From Planctomycetota bacterium (GTDB taxonomy: Bacteria > Planctomycetota > Uabimicrobiia > Uabimicrobiales > Uabimicrobiaceae), in contig JAJDCR010000068.1 of NCBI GenBank assembly GCA_029260735.1, positions 1 to 64,000 of the forward strand: DNA of 64,000 nt, read 5' to 3'. The notes below the pieces were generated by a model. It had not been told where the DNA came from, did no database searches, and worked only from the letters and a program-made list of their open reading frames with translations. Within the stretch, counting starts at the first letter, position 1; each line of letters begins with the position of its first letter. Shown here in pieces: positions 40,817 through 52,100 of this stretch. A program made the translations under genes and the position numbers.

Positions 40817-43800
40817 CTATTTTCCAGCGACCTCCTGCCATCTCAAGAAGTAAAGACGACTTTTTTCCTGCTCCCCTCGCCCCACCAAATAATTGCCCGG
40901 CAAGACCCGAGCAGGGTGGATACTTTCGGAAAAGAATGCAACTTCTTGAAAGTCTTTCTTCCTTATTAATACGGTTTCCCAGTCACGAACCATGGGAAAA
41001 AAGGGACTCTCTAAAGAGGAAAAGCTTTCCAAACAAGCCTGTCCTTTTATTTGGGTAAGCTCTTTTCCTGTTGTTATGTCCCAGAGACGAGTACTTTGGT
41101 CTTCTGAGGTTGAGAGAAGGCGATTATCTTCTTCCAAAAAGAGAAGCTCGGTAATTTTTTGGCTGTGCCCACTCAAAATCATCCGACAAGCTCCGGTTTG
41201 GGTATCCCAAATGCTAATTTGTCCATAGTACTCTCCCGAAGCTAGTAGTCGATCATCTTTGCTAAAGGCTAAGCTGTTGATGCTACGGCGACTACCGCGA
41301 AAAATTCGCTGAATAGTTCCGTCTTCCAGACTCCAAAGACGAATCGTTTTATCGCGAGCCCCTGTCGCAAGCACTTCATTGTTCCCGCTCAAAGCAATGC
41401 TCTCGATCCATTTTTCATGCCCACAAAGAGTATGTAAGCAAGTCCCTTGGGACACATCCCACAAGCGAATAGTATTATCAAAATAGCCTATCGAAATGAT
41501 TTTTTTATCTTTGCGATCAAAAGAAACAAAGGAAACCATTCCTTGATGGCCTTTTAGTGTATGAATGGGTTCATCTAGCTGGGTGTGATAGAGATAAATT
41601 GAACTACTTTCCCCTCCACAAACAACTTTTTTCCCATCGCGACTAAACGCAACCGAAGTAATGGGAAACTTTTGAGAAATTTCCTTTTGAACTAAACCCA
41701 CCTGAATGTCCCACAAAATTAAACGACCATCAAGTCCTCCTGAGATCATCCATTTTTCGTTAGGGTGAAAGCTGTTACCACTTACTTGGGACTTATGACT
41801 CTGAGTTCGAGGCACTCGGTGCGAATTTTCAAAAAACTCTTCGTTTGTATTCCACAGTAAAATACTTCCGTCATGAGCTCCACAGGCCAAAGTACTTCCT
41901 CTAGGGTGTAAGTCGATACTCTTGACTTGCCAGTCGTTGCGTTGCAAACGAAAAACATCAAAGTCTGTCTCTTCTCCTGAGAAATAAACACAAACACTGT
42001 TATCTTCTGAAGCAGAGAATAAAAAATTAAGAGAAGGATGTACTGCTAAACTAGTTATATTTTTTTGGTGTGCTGAGAAATGGTTCAAAGGCTCACCAGA
42101 GGAGACTTTCCAAAACCGCATCGTTTTATCTTTCGAAACAGAAATAAGCTCTTCCCCATCTTGAGAAAAAATGATTTCGTTGATCAAACGCTCATGAGCT
42201 TTCCATCTCATTCTCTCTTTAAGAGATTCTAATTCCCATAAAACGATTTCTCCATCTTTACTCGCCGAAGCCAAAAGCCCTTGTTTTTCCGCCAAGGCCA
42301 GATCAAGAATGGTTTCTTCCGAACTATTTTCTTGCAGTTTATCTCCTTTCTCTACATCCCAAAAAATAATCTGTCCATCCTCGGAAGCGGAAATTAATTT
42401 TTCTTCTTGGGTAAAAACTAAAGAACTCACTGTTCCTTGGTGTCCATCTAAAATTTGCAAACACTCACCACTCGCCGATTCCCAAACAAAAATGCTCCAA
42501 TCTTCTCCCCCCGAAGCTAACTTTTTCCCGTCGAGACTAAAAGCTATTGTATGCAAAACAGTGCTATGGTCTCGAATGACAACTAAAGGTTCTGAGTTTT
42601 CCCAATCCCAAATTCGAATCTCTCCTCCTTTGCAGCAAGAGGCGAGATAGTTTTCTTGGCGACTAAAAACAACCTGGCTAATGGGGTAGCGATGCCCTCG
42701 TAAAATTCTCTGCAAGGAAGAATCTAGATGAGGTTCCAAGGGACAAAGGGTTTTAATATGATGAGATAGAGAGCTTTTTCGAATCCACTTGTCTGCTAAC
42801 TTACTAAGAATAGAAGGAGTTTTCTTCCAAGGAGCTTCTATATTTTCCTCGCGCCGGTAGTAGCTATCCGCTTCAGGACTATCATACCAATGGCAACGAT
42901 TCCATAAACTTTGCCCGACTAAATCAGGATGAGATCGAATAAAGCGCAGCTCTAAACGTAAAGCTTTCCCTAAAAGCTGAATCACTCGGCGGTCAATTTT
43001 ATCTGGCTCTAAACAAATATTTCGAGGCAAGGCTGCGACAGGATGAGTTAAAACTTGTTCAAAATCTTCGAGAAGACTGTCCGTTAGCCCTGCTAAACAT
43101 TTTGCCTGAATAAAATCAATGTCACAAAGAGTGCGTAAGAGAGGCTCAAACTCTTCTCCCCATTGTCTCTGATAGCATAGTTCCCATAGAGACCGAGTGT
43201 AAAGATAACCTTGCTCTTCAAAATAATGAGCTAAACCCTGATGAAAATTGCGCATCTCTCCTCGCCCCAAACGCTGCTTTAAATTGCGCTCAAACTCAGG
43301 ATGAAAAAATTGCAGCAAGTGCCCTCGCTTACTAATAAAGTGGTCGAGTTGTCGGGTCACTTCCAAGAGAAAATCATCGGTAGAAGAGGCTAAAAGCTCT
43401 TTGAGCTCATTTTCTGCGAGTCCTGCCCGACTAGCGGCAATAAAGCCTAAGTAGTCAAAAATAATTTTTTCTCCATACTTAGCTGATAAACGCGATAAAA
43501 TTTGTTCAAAAAGGCTATCAATTGATGTTGCTAGTTCCCCCACCGCAATCCCACTAGAGAGAATTTCCTCTAAAGCCACTTTCAAGTAGAGAGGGTTCCC
43601 CGCAGCACGCGTTTGTAAAAGCTTTTGTTCCGCTTCGTTTAAAGGAAGTTCAAAGGACTGTACATAGTTTTTGATAATTTCTTGGATCTCTCTGTCATCC
43701 AAGGGAGGAAGCTCTAGAAAATCTGCTTGAGGAAAAGTCTTCAAAGTCTTTAAAATAGAAACCGGGCGAGAAGAGAGCAACAAACGAACGTTTTTTGGCA

Positions 43801-44809
43801 AATTACGAGATAGCCAGCGTAAATTTTGTCCTCCTTCTTCTATTTCATCGACTCCATCTATGACCAAAATCAAAGGAAGAGAAATTCCTTCTAGAGTACT
43901 TCGTATGAAACTTCTTAGCTCAAAAGGGTCTTCGGGAAGATCTTCTGAAACAACGCCTCGCCTTTGCAATTGCTCTCCTAAATTCTGCATTAAACCATGA
44001 ACACTGCGGCTTGCTCCCCCCATACTCATAAAGTGAGATATTATAATTACCTCAGAGTGATTTTTGCGCCAATGGTCGATAAAACTTGCCAGCAAAGAAG
44101 ATTTTCCGACGCCAGCAGGAGCGCAGAGCACGAGATAATTAGGCAGCTTCTCTTTCTTGGTAAACTCGCTCATGAGAAAAAGGTATTTTTGCCTTCCGAC
44201 AAACCCCTTTTTCTTCTGCTCGATAATCTCCTCAAGTTGTTTTTCGTAGCCGTACTCTAAAGGCTTTACTTTTTCTTCGAGAGGGTAAAACTGGTTAAAG
44301 ATTTTATTGATTTTTTCTTCAATGTAACTTAGCATTTCAGAAGTTTGGGTAAAATCTCTGACCTCCTCTCCTTCACTTCGCAAACGATTTTTTAGAGCTT
44401 CCATAGAAGAACTGTCTTCTTCCGACGAAGAGGAGGCTCCTTTTAAAAAACAAAAAAATCGTTTCTCTCGAGAAATCGAAGAGAGTGCCTGGTTAATTTC
44501 CATTTCCGTAATCGAAATTCTATTTTTGTTGGGGCTTCCGTCAGGAGTAAGAGGAGGACGCCAACCATAGCGCGAGCCCAAAATTCCAATAAAGAATTCA
44601 CATTGGCAAACCATTTCAACACACCACTGGGCGAGAGGAGCATCGCTATCTCGCGCTCGCCATCTTAGATCGTAAGGAATTAAAGAGAGTTGTCTCTGAA
44701 TCAAGCTTCCTTTACAACGCTGAAATATTTGCGAAAGAGTATCTCGCTCTAACTCTAGATCTAAAAAAGTAGAACTCACAAATAGCTTTAGCGTTTTCCA
44801 AACTTGCAT
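40817..44809 (-). CDS. DUF4062-STAND NTPase with about 14 WD40 repeats
   Basis: A 1330-residue protein. An N-terminal DUF4062 domain (about 1-100; KLFVSSTFLDLELERD) precedes a STAND/NACHT-like ATPase. Walker A is CAPAGVGKSSLL (about 230-240) and Walker B is LILVIDGVDE (about 313-322). A helical region (about 400-690) is followed by some 13-14 WD40 repeats, each ending in a W-D-like pair (IRLWDVSQG, LILWDIQVG, TRLWDITTG), enough for two seven-bladed propellers. The DUF4062-NACHT-WD40 order resembles TEP1/NWD1 and bacterial defence-type sensors. The WD40 part would recognise a partner and trigger ATP-dependent assembly. AAGGAAA before the ATG at 44809 decides the start. Confidence 0.92.
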   Translation of the reverse strand: MQVWKTLKLFVSSTFLDLELERDTLSQIFQRCKGSLIQRQLSLIPYDLRWRARDSDAPLAQWCVEMVCQCEFFIGILGSRYGWRPPLTPDGSPNKNRISITEMEINQALSSISREKRFFCFLKGASSSSEEDSSSMEALKNRLRSEGEEVRDFTQTSEMLSYIEEKINKIFNQFYPLEEKVKPLEYGYEKQLEEIIEQKKKGFVGRQKYLFLMSEFTKKEKLPNYLVLCAPAGVGKSSLLASFIDHWRKNHSEVIIISHFMSMGGASRSVHGLMQNLGEQLQRRGVVSEDLPEDPFELRSFIRSTLEGISLPLILVIDGVDEIEEGGQNLRWLSRNLPKNVRLLLSSRPVSILKTLKTFPQADFLELPPLDDREIQEIIKNYVQSFELPLNEAEQKLLQTRAAGNPLYLKVALEEILSSGIAVGELATSIDSLFEQILSRLSAKYGEKIIFDYLGFIAASRAGLAENELKELLASSTDDFLLEVTRQLDHFISKRGHLLQFFHPEFERNLKQRLGRGEMRNFHQGLAHYFEEQGYLYTRSLWELCYQRQWGEEFEPLLRTLCDIDFIQAKCLAGLTDSLLEDFEQVLTHPVAALPRNICLEPDKIDRRVIQLLGKALRLELRFIRSHPDLVGQSLWNRCHWYDSPEADSYYRREENIEAPWKKTPSILSKLADKWIRKSSLSHHIKTLCPLEPHLDSSLQRILRGHRYPISQVVFSRQENYLASCCKGGEIRIWDWENSEPLVVIRDHSTVLHTIAFSLDGKKLASGGEDWSIFVWESASGECLQILDGHQGTVSSLVFTQEEKLISASEDGQIIFWDVEKGDKLQENSSEETILDLALAEKQGLLASASKDGEIVLWELESLKERMRWKAHERLINEIIFSQDGEELISVSKDKTMRFWKVSSGEPLNHFSAHQKNITSLAVHPSLNFLFSASEDNSVCVYFSGEETDFDVFRLQRNDWQVKSIDLHPRGSTLACGAHDGSILLWNTNEEFFENSHRVPRTQSHKSQVSGNSFHPNEKWMISGGLDGRLILWDIQVGLVQKEISQKFPITSVAFSRDGKKVVCGGESSSIYLYHTQLDEPIHTLKGHQGMVSFVSFDRKDKKIISIGYFDNTIRLWDVSQGTCLHTLCGHEKWIESIALSGNNEVLATGARDKTIRLWSLEDGTIQRIFRGSRRSINSLAFSKDDRLLASGEYYGQISIWDTQTGACRMILSGHSQKITELLFLEEDNRLLSTSEDQSTRLWDITTGKELTQIKGQACLESFSSLESPFFPMVRDWETVLIRKKDFQEVAFFSESIHPARVLPGNYLVGRGEQEKSRLYFLRWQEVAGK

Positions 44810-44882
44810 ATTATTTCCTTTTATGAGAGTGTATAGGAGCATTCAAAGAAATATTTTATCTTACCCTGACCAGATCTGTTTC

Positions 44883-47800
44883 CTAGTTTCCCTGAGACCC
44901 TAAGTCTCTCCTCTCCTCTTCTTCTATAGAACTCTGATAAGCTTGGATGATCTGTTTTGCTTGTCTCTTGTATCCCTTAGTAAAAGCTATATCAGATCTT
45001 TTTTTTATTTCCCGAAAAGAATAGTCGAGTAAATTACGGGAAGAGCTTTTCTTCCACAAGCGAAAAGAATTTTGGGATAAGAAAGGTTTCCAATATGGAT
45101 CTTTTGTCAAAAATTCCTTATGCGACCACCCCAGCTCAAAAGCCAAGCGAACATGAAAGAAAGCAAGATAAGAGTAAGCTCTTTCCTTTTGAGAAAGGGC
45201 CGCAAAAACTAAAGCACTCGCGTAGTGGTAGTTAGCATTAGCAGGGTCTTTTTCCAAGGCGGAAAGAAGATCTTTTTTTGCATTTTCCAAAAAAGGTAGA
45301 CTATCCTTAGAATATAAGCTCTGCCGGAAATAACCAACGGCTCTCTGAAAAAGAACTTTGGAACTACTCAAATCTTTAATTCGAACCAAGCGTTTTTCTC
45401 GGAAATCTGTCTCTATCTTAATCGCAGCATAGAAAATAAAATGAAACAAATCGCCACTACCAACAACATTTTTAGAAATTCTCTTAATTTCTTTTTCAAA
45501 AATGGGGTCTTTTTCTAAAAAATCGACCATCAGCTTAACAAGGGGTCCTTGGTCAACTAAACGATAAGATAAACTATGGCTATGTTTTTTCTTTATATCC
45601 TCAAGTCCATTGACAAAAAGCTGGGGAAGTTTTCTATACTCGGCCTCACTAGTCAAGATTTTATCATAGTTCCGTAGAAAAGGAATTTGAATGGCCAAAA
45701 GTGAGCTCATGCTTTTAACTTGGTTAGCAAATTTATTGTGTTCTTTCAGCATTTCTTCCCAGAGAAACTGTAAAGCTTGGACTCCTTTTTCTCTTTCATT
45801 GATTTTCAAAGCACAAACAAAATAGATCCAATACTGAATCATCAATTCACTCTTTTTGATATTCGGTCTTTCTTCATGACATTTCCAATGAGAAAAAATC
45901 TGGCGAATTTTTTCCGTTTCATTTTGCGAAAAATAAATAAAGGCCAACCAAAAAACATCTGGCTCCTGATAAACCTCTTCTAGTGGATGCTCGGCAAGCC
46001 TTTCAGGATCTTTCAAAGCCAACTCTTGAAAATATGTCAAATAAGTTTCAAGTATAGCTTGGGCTTTCTTAATCTCTCCTTGGCGGAAAAGAGCAAAATA
46101 ATAGCTTTTATTTAACTCCCAAACATAAGAAAAATCATCAGGGCTCAGATCTGGATGAATAGGAGGTATAATTTTATGATAAACTTGCGCCACTTCGTCG
46201 AAATCCCCAACAATCGAATATATCTTAGCCAGTTGCTTTTGAAAGCGAGAGTTAGCAGGTTCTTTTTCGACAGCTTCTTTTCCAGAAACTAAAGCCCGTT
46301 CCAAATAACTAGCTCCGTTATCAGGAACTTCTCCTAGTAAATCTAAATCGAGATAAATAACACTTTTCCAATAAGATATCCATTGCGGAAGATAGCTTCC
46401 CGAGATCTGCTCTAAGATAGTCAGTAGATTATGATAACTATCAATCCCCTGCAAATAATCTTTCCACATTTTAGGAGTTAGTTTTATTTTTTCAGAAACC
46501 ATTCGATTTGTTCCCCGAGGAACCAAGTAAAGTTCTAAATAACTTCTTCCGCTGCTTCTTCGATAGGTTTCTGAAATGTGTTTTTCGGCTTGGGTAAGCG
46601 CTCTATAAAAACCTTGCATTTTTTCAAAGAACTCTCTTTTCTCGAGAGAACGAGTTTCTTTCAGGATATCGTCAAAACTCTGGAGGTTTCTCTCCATTAG
46701 AGTATTCAAAGCTCCTCGCTCACGAAGAATCTCCTCTGCTGACTTGCTCCGATGGATTTTAACAATGATAAAACGCGACAGAGAAAAATAAACATCCATA
46801 AGATAGTAAAAAGAGAGGGCTTGCTTCTCTCTTTGATTACATTTCCGGTAGCCTATCCGAGCATTTTCATAATTACTTAGTTGATGCTTAGTCTGGGCCA
46901 ATTGGAAATAAGCTTTGCTCTGGGTAATATCCACTTGACAAAGTTCTTGTAGTTTATCTACCTTCTTAAAAATAGAAAGAGTCTGCTCTGAGTTTTCGTT
47001 AGAGACAAACTTTTTCCAGGCTTGCTCAACAAAATGTTCTCGATTGGCTTTGATTTGGGCAAAATTTTCTTTCTCTACAGAGAAAAATAGATCATTTTGT
47101 CCCAGAGACGAACCCAATCCTTTTAGAAGTTGTTCTCCATAAGCCAAGTACCAACGGATCATCTCCAGTTGAGAAGGGATAGATTTTTTTCTATGCTTAT
47201 CTAAAAGACTCTCACCTTTTTGCCTCAGAGAAATAATCTTATCGAAAACTTCTTTTATCATTATGCGAGCAGGGTTTTGTATTTCTTTTTCGGGAAAAGA
47301 TAGCGCGTTTTCAGAGAGAAACTGGCTCAAACGAATTTTTCCTTTGGCCGAAAGTCCAAGCTCTTCCCATTGTTTTTTTTCTTTTAGTTTTTCATATGTT
47401 TTCACCAAAGAGGTATATTTAGACAAAAAATTAGGAAAAGAAACTAAGCTCTTTTTGTACTTTAGCCATTTCGAGAAAATTTTTTCATCGTAAGAAGCCC
47501 AAATATCAAAACGTTTTTCGGGAGTTTTTTCCCACCCTTCCATTAACTTTTCCGTATCGAGTAAGAGTTGATCAACCGACTCTAAAAGCTGATAGTCTTT
47601 CTTAAAACTCTCTTCCCAATCTTGCCACCACACATTCCATGCCGCTACGATTTCCTCTACTACCATCCGCTCATTCAGAACTCTTTCGTTCCAGACAAAA
47701 GTCCCTGCCCCCCCAACAAATAGAAGAAGCAAACTTATAAAAAGGACTCGGTGTTTATAGATTTTCTTCCGTGTTTTCTGCCAAAAACTATGAGGACGGG

Positions 47801-49115
47801 CCAAGACCATTTCTCCGTTTAGAAACCGAGTCATATCATCGGCCATCTCTTGGGCGGAGGGGTAACGTTTACTAGGCTCCTTTTCTAAGGACTTTAGGCA
47901 AATAGTCTCTAAGTCCAAAGCAATGCTCGGCATCACTTGACGAGGAGGAGTAATCTCACTGTGAACTATTTGGTAAATAATATTAAAAGAATTTTCTCCT
48001 TCAATCGCCTTACGTTCCGTAATCACTTCATAAAGAATCGCTCCCAGAGCATAGACATCTGTCTGGGTGGATATTTGTGATGTTTGGCCTAAGGCTTGTT
48101 CAGGAGCCATATAGCGAGGAGTTCCTAAAATTTCTCCCGTTTTGGTGATGTCTTTTGCCCCTTGGGCGTTTTTAGCCAAACCAAAATCCATAATCAGCGG
48201 CTTTCCTTCTTTATTGATCATCAAGTTACCCGGCTTGAGATCGCGGTGAATAACTCCTTCTTGGTGAGCATAAGCCATAGCTAAAGCTACATCACAAATG
48301 ATTTTAACTCCCTCGCGCAAAGAAAAAGTTTTTCCTTCACTCAAAAGCTCTCCCAAAGATTGCCCTTCGATAAAATCCATGACAATGTAGTCTCTCCCCC
48401 CAATACTACCAAAATCTTGGGCCTTAACAATATTAGGGTGATTTAACTTGGCAATTAGCTGAGCTTCTGCCAAAAAACGATCGCGCTCAACTTCTCCAAT
48501 ATCATATTCTTGCAAGAGCACTTTAATCGCGACGGTTTTATCTAATTGTTCGTGGTAAGCTTTGTAAACCTTACCCATCCCTCCCGACCCAATTTCTTCT
48601 AAAATAAGGTAAGGCCCCAAACGAGCCTCTAAGTGAGAGCTGGAACCAGAAGAGTAAGTTGACTGAGAAAGAACCTGAAGAAAAGAATCGTCGGTAAGGT
48701 CCTTAAGAGAGGACTCTTCTGCTTTATATGTTTTTCCTGCTCGAAGAAGTATCTTTTCTTCCCACGGAAGAAGTGCTCCTTTTTCAACTAGTTGCCGAGC
48801 AATTTTTTCCACTTGAGAAAAAGATAGAAGGCCTTCTTTTAAAGAACGTAGATAAAGATTTCCTTGGTTCAAAGAAGATTGCAGAGATCGTTGAAGTAAT
48901 CTTTTCCCATCTTCCTCGCTCAAAATCTTTTCATTGCAAGCTTTCCGCAAAAACAGTTGCTTCGCCCAAAGAAAATGCACGCGGGCTTTTTGCTCTGCCG
49001 AAAGAGATTCCATTAACTCTTTTTTATTTTCATCCTTGGCATCCGAAGAAATCTTTTCTTTTAAATAGCCTAACTTCTGGGTGTAGTAGAACAACCCCTG
49101 AATCCGATCTTTCAT
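44883..49115 (-). CDS. Transmembrane Ser/Thr kinase, 1410 aa, tandem copy 2
   Basis: A kinase with a helical N-terminal domain (about 1-150; YYTQKLGYL, SLQSSLNQG), kinase domain (about 160-440) with GSGGMG, VAIK, HRDLKPGN and MDFGLAK, and one membrane helix near 455-475. A ~930-residue C-terminal part of helical, TPR-like repeats (NYHYASALVFAALSQKE) would face the periplasm. It is 1410 residues, exactly as long as the upstream paralogue at 49132 and clearly similar along its length. ATG at 49115 has GAGAGAG upstream; the extended frame to 49172 is unlikely. The gap to the paralogue's stop is 16 bases. Confidence 0.93.
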   Translation of the reverse strand: MKDRIQGLFYYTQKLGYLKEKISSDAKDENKKELMESLSAEQKARVHFLWAKQLFLRKACNEKILSEEDGKRLLQRSLQSSLNQGNLYLRSLKEGLLSFSQVEKIARQLVEKGALLPWEEKILLRAGKTYKAEESSLKDLTDDSFLQVLSQSTYSSGSSSHLEARLGPYLILEEIGSGGMGKVYKAYHEQLDKTVAIKVLLQEYDIGEVERDRFLAEAQLIAKLNHPNIVKAQDFGSIGGRDYIVMDFIEGQSLGELLSEGKTFSLREGVKIICDVALAMAYAHQEGVIHRDLKPGNLMINKEGKPLIMDFGLAKNAQGAKDITKTGEILGTPRYMAPEQALGQTSQISTQTDVYALGAILYEVITERKAIEGENSFNIIYQIVHSEITPPRQVMPSIALDLETICLKSLEKEPSKRYPSAQEMADDMTRFLNGEMVLARPHSFWQKTRKKIYKHRVLFISLLLLFVGGAGTFVWNERVLNERMVVEEIVAAWNVWWQDWEESFKKDYQLLESVDQLLLDTEKLMEGWEKTPEKRFDIWASYDEKIFSKWLKYKKSLVSFPNFLSKYTSLVKTYEKLKEKKQWEELGLSAKGKIRLSQFLSENALSFPEKEIQNPARIMIKEVFDKIISLRQKGESLLDKHRKKSIPSQLEMIRWYLAYGEQLLKGLGSSLGQNDLFFSVEKENFAQIKANREHFVEQAWKKFVSNENSEQTLSIFKKVDKLQELCQVDITQSKAYFQLAQTKHQLSNYENARIGYRKCNQREKQALSFYYLMDVYFSLSRFIIVKIHRSKSAEEILRERGALNTLMERNLQSFDDILKETRSLEKREFFEKMQGFYRALTQAEKHISETYRRSSGRSYLELYLVPRGTNRMVSEKIKLTPKMWKDYLQGIDSYHNLLTILEQISGSYLPQWISYWKSVIYLDLDLLGEVPDNGASYLERALVSGKEAVEKEPANSRFQKQLAKIYSIVGDFDEVAQVYHKIIPPIHPDLSPDDFSYVWELNKSYYFALFRQGEIKKAQAILETYLTYFQELALKDPERLAEHPLEEVYQEPDVFWLAFIYFSQNETEKIRQIFSHWKCHEERPNIKKSELMIQYWIYFVCALKINEREKGVQALQFLWEEMLKEHNKFANQVKSMSSLLAIQIPFLRNYDKILTSEAEYRKLPQLFVNGLEDIKKKHSHSLSYRLVDQGPLVKLMVDFLEKDPIFEKEIKRISKNVVGSGDLFHFIFYAAIKIETDFREKRLVRIKDLSSSKVLFQRAVGYFRQSLYSKDSLPFLENAKKDLLSALEKDPANANYHYASALVFAALSQKERAYSYLAFFHVRLAFELGWSHKEFLTKDPYWKPFLSQNSFRLWKKSSSRNLLDYSFREIKKRSDIAFTKGYKRQAKQIIQAYQSSIEEEERRDLGSQGN

Positions 49116-49131
49116 GCGATCTCTCTCAATC

Positions 49132-52100
49132 CTATTTTTCTTGCGACAAATCGGAAAATTTAATAATATCAAAAAACGGTTCTATCTCTTGCTTTTGGAG
49201 CAATTTTTGGTAAGCATGAGTAATTTGTTTAGCTTGCTCCTTATAGCCTTTAGCAAGGGCATCCTGAGCTCTCTTTTTAACATTTCCAAAGGGATAATCG
49301 AGTAAGTTTCGCTGGGGTCTTTTCATCCATAAACGAGATTGAGGCTGAGATAAAAAAGATTTCCAAAGCGAATCTTGTGGGGTCAAAAAATCAAAATGAG
49401 ACCAGCCCAATTCCGAAGCTAAACGTAAATGAAATAAGGTGAGATAAGAGTAGTCTTTTTCTTTTTTTGATAGGGAAACATAAAGAAGGGCGCAGGCATA
49501 GTGGTAATCAGAATTAGTCGGTTTCTTTTCTAAAGCTAATAAAATATCTCTCAAAGCTTTTTTCAAATAGATTAAATTATCTTTGGTATAAAGGCTCTGT
49601 CGATAGAACCCTGTTGCTCTTTGTACAAGAACTTTAGAGCTAGTGATTTTCTCCATCCGACGAAGACGCTGCTCTCGAAAATCAATCTCTAACTTCATTA
49701 TCAATTGAAAAGTAAATTGAAATATACCTCCACTACCCGTTATTTTTTTTACAACCTGGTAAACTTTCTTCGCAAAAACGGGATCTTTTTCCACTGATTG
49801 AGCCATCATCTTTATAAGGGGGCTGCGGTCCAATAAACGAGAAGATAGCTCGTAGTATTGTTTTTTCTGCATCTTGTCTAGTATTTTAATAAAAGCAAGA
49901 GATAATTTCCTGTACCTAGCAGGACTATTCAATATTTTTTCGTAGTAATGGAGAAAAGGACTTTGACTTTCTAAAAGTAAGCTCATTCCCTGAAGCTTAG
50001 AGGCTAAAGTCCCATACTCTTCTAAGATTCCTTCCCACAAGAATTCTAAAGCCTGAATACCTTTCTCTTCTTCTCCTACCTTTAAAGCACAAATAAAATA
50101 AATCCAATATTTGACAAAGGTTTCTCCTTTACGAACATTGGGTCTTTCTAAATGACATCTCCAATGAGAAAAAATCTCTCGAATCTTTTCATTTTTATTT
50201 TGCTGAAAATACACAAGGGCCAACCAATAAATACTGGATCGTTCATACACCTTTTCTAAGGGGTACTTTACTAACCTTACGGGATATTTATGGGCCGACT
50301 CATGAAAGTAGTTAAGATAAGACTCTAGTATTTTTTGAGCTTTTTTGATTTCCCCTTGGCGAAAAAGGGCTAAGTAATAGTGCTGGTTCAAATCCCAAGC
50401 ATACGAGAAATCATTCAGATCCATATCGATATTTATGGGAGGAGAAATTCTCTGATAAATTTTTGCGACCTGAGCATAGTCTCCTATGGTCGAATAGACT
50501 TTAGCGAGTTGTTGTTGAAAACGAGAGTTTATAGGTTCTTTTTTGACAGCCTCTTGTGCGACAACCAAAGCTCTTTCCAAGTAGCTATTTCCCTCAGCAG
50601 GATATTCACCCAAAAGGTCTAAATCAAGGTAAATAACACTTTTCCAGTGAGATATCCACTGAGGAAGATAACTTCCCGAAACTTTGTTCAAAATAAAGAG
50701 TAAGTTATGATATTTCTGAACACCTTGCTCGTAATCAGTTTGCACTCTTGATTCTAATTTATCAAAAGACTTCCTGTTCGTTCCCCAAGGAACCAAAAAT
50801 AGCTCTAGAGAGCTTCCCCCAAGTTCTTTAGAGTAAGACTCTGAAATATATTTTTCTGCCTGAGTCAATTCATAGTAAAAGTTTTGCATCTGTCCAAAAA
50901 ACTGTCTTTTTTCCAAAGAACGAGTCTGCAAAAGAATTTCTTCAAAACTCTGAAGATTTTGCTCCATTAGCTCCTCTAAACCAAGCTGATAAGAACGGGT
51001 GAACTCTTTTGATTCATCATTACGCTGGATGATCGCCAGCATCGAGCGAGAAAGGGAAAAGTAAATATCCATTAGGTAGAAAAAAGAAAGGGCTTGTTTT
51101 TCTCTTTGGTTACATTTTTCGTAAGCAATGCGAGCTTCTTTGTGAGAGCCTAATTGATGTTTTGTTCGTGCAAGCTGGTAGTACGCTTTTGCATCAGTAA
51201 CGTTACTTAGGCAAATTTCTTCCAAATAATCTAGTTTTCGAAAAAGGAAAAAGACTTTTCCTGAGTATTCGTCAGAAGATACCCTCTCCCAAGCTTGTTC
51301 CAGAAAATTCTCCCGATCCGCTCTTATTTGCTCTAAACTTTTTTCTACTTTGGCTAGATAGGTTAATTCGCTCTGCTGCAAGACCAAGTGAACATCTTCT
51401 AAAAGCTTTTCACCATAGGACAAATACCACCGAGTCTTCTCTAACAAAGAGGGAGTTCGTTTCTTTTTATATTCTTCTAAAACACTCTGGCTTCTTTGCT
51501 CTAGAAAAACTATTTTTTCAGAAACATTCTCCAACATACGATAAGCAGGGTTGCCCATTTCTTCAGAAAAAGAAAATGTCGTTTTAGAAAGAAAACGACT
51601 CCAACGTTCTTTTCCCTTTTCAGAAAGCTGAAGCTCTTTCCACTGTTTTTTCTCTTTCAATCTGTCATAAGTTTTTCCTAAAGAGGTATACTTAGAGAAA
51701 AAACTAGGGAAAGAAGCCAACTCTTTTTCATATTTTTGCCAAATCAAAAAAAGACGTTCATCATAGGATGCCCATTTTTGATAGGTTTTCTCTGGATTTG
51801 TCTGCCACTGAGAAATTAATTCTTCTGATTCTTCTAGAACGTAGTCTAGCGATTGCAAAAGAGAGTAATCTTGCTGAAAATTCTCTTCCCAATCATTCCA
51901 CCACACATTCCAGTTTGCAATCACTTCCTCGACACTTGCTCGTTGCCTTAACACTCTTTGGTTCCAAGCAAAGGTTATCATAATACCGCAAAATAAAAGG
52001 GCTGCACTCGCAACAAAAACACGATTCTTGTAAATTTTTTTACGCGCCTTTTGCCAAAAGTTATGAGGACGAGCTAAAACCATTTCTCCTTCCAGAAAAC

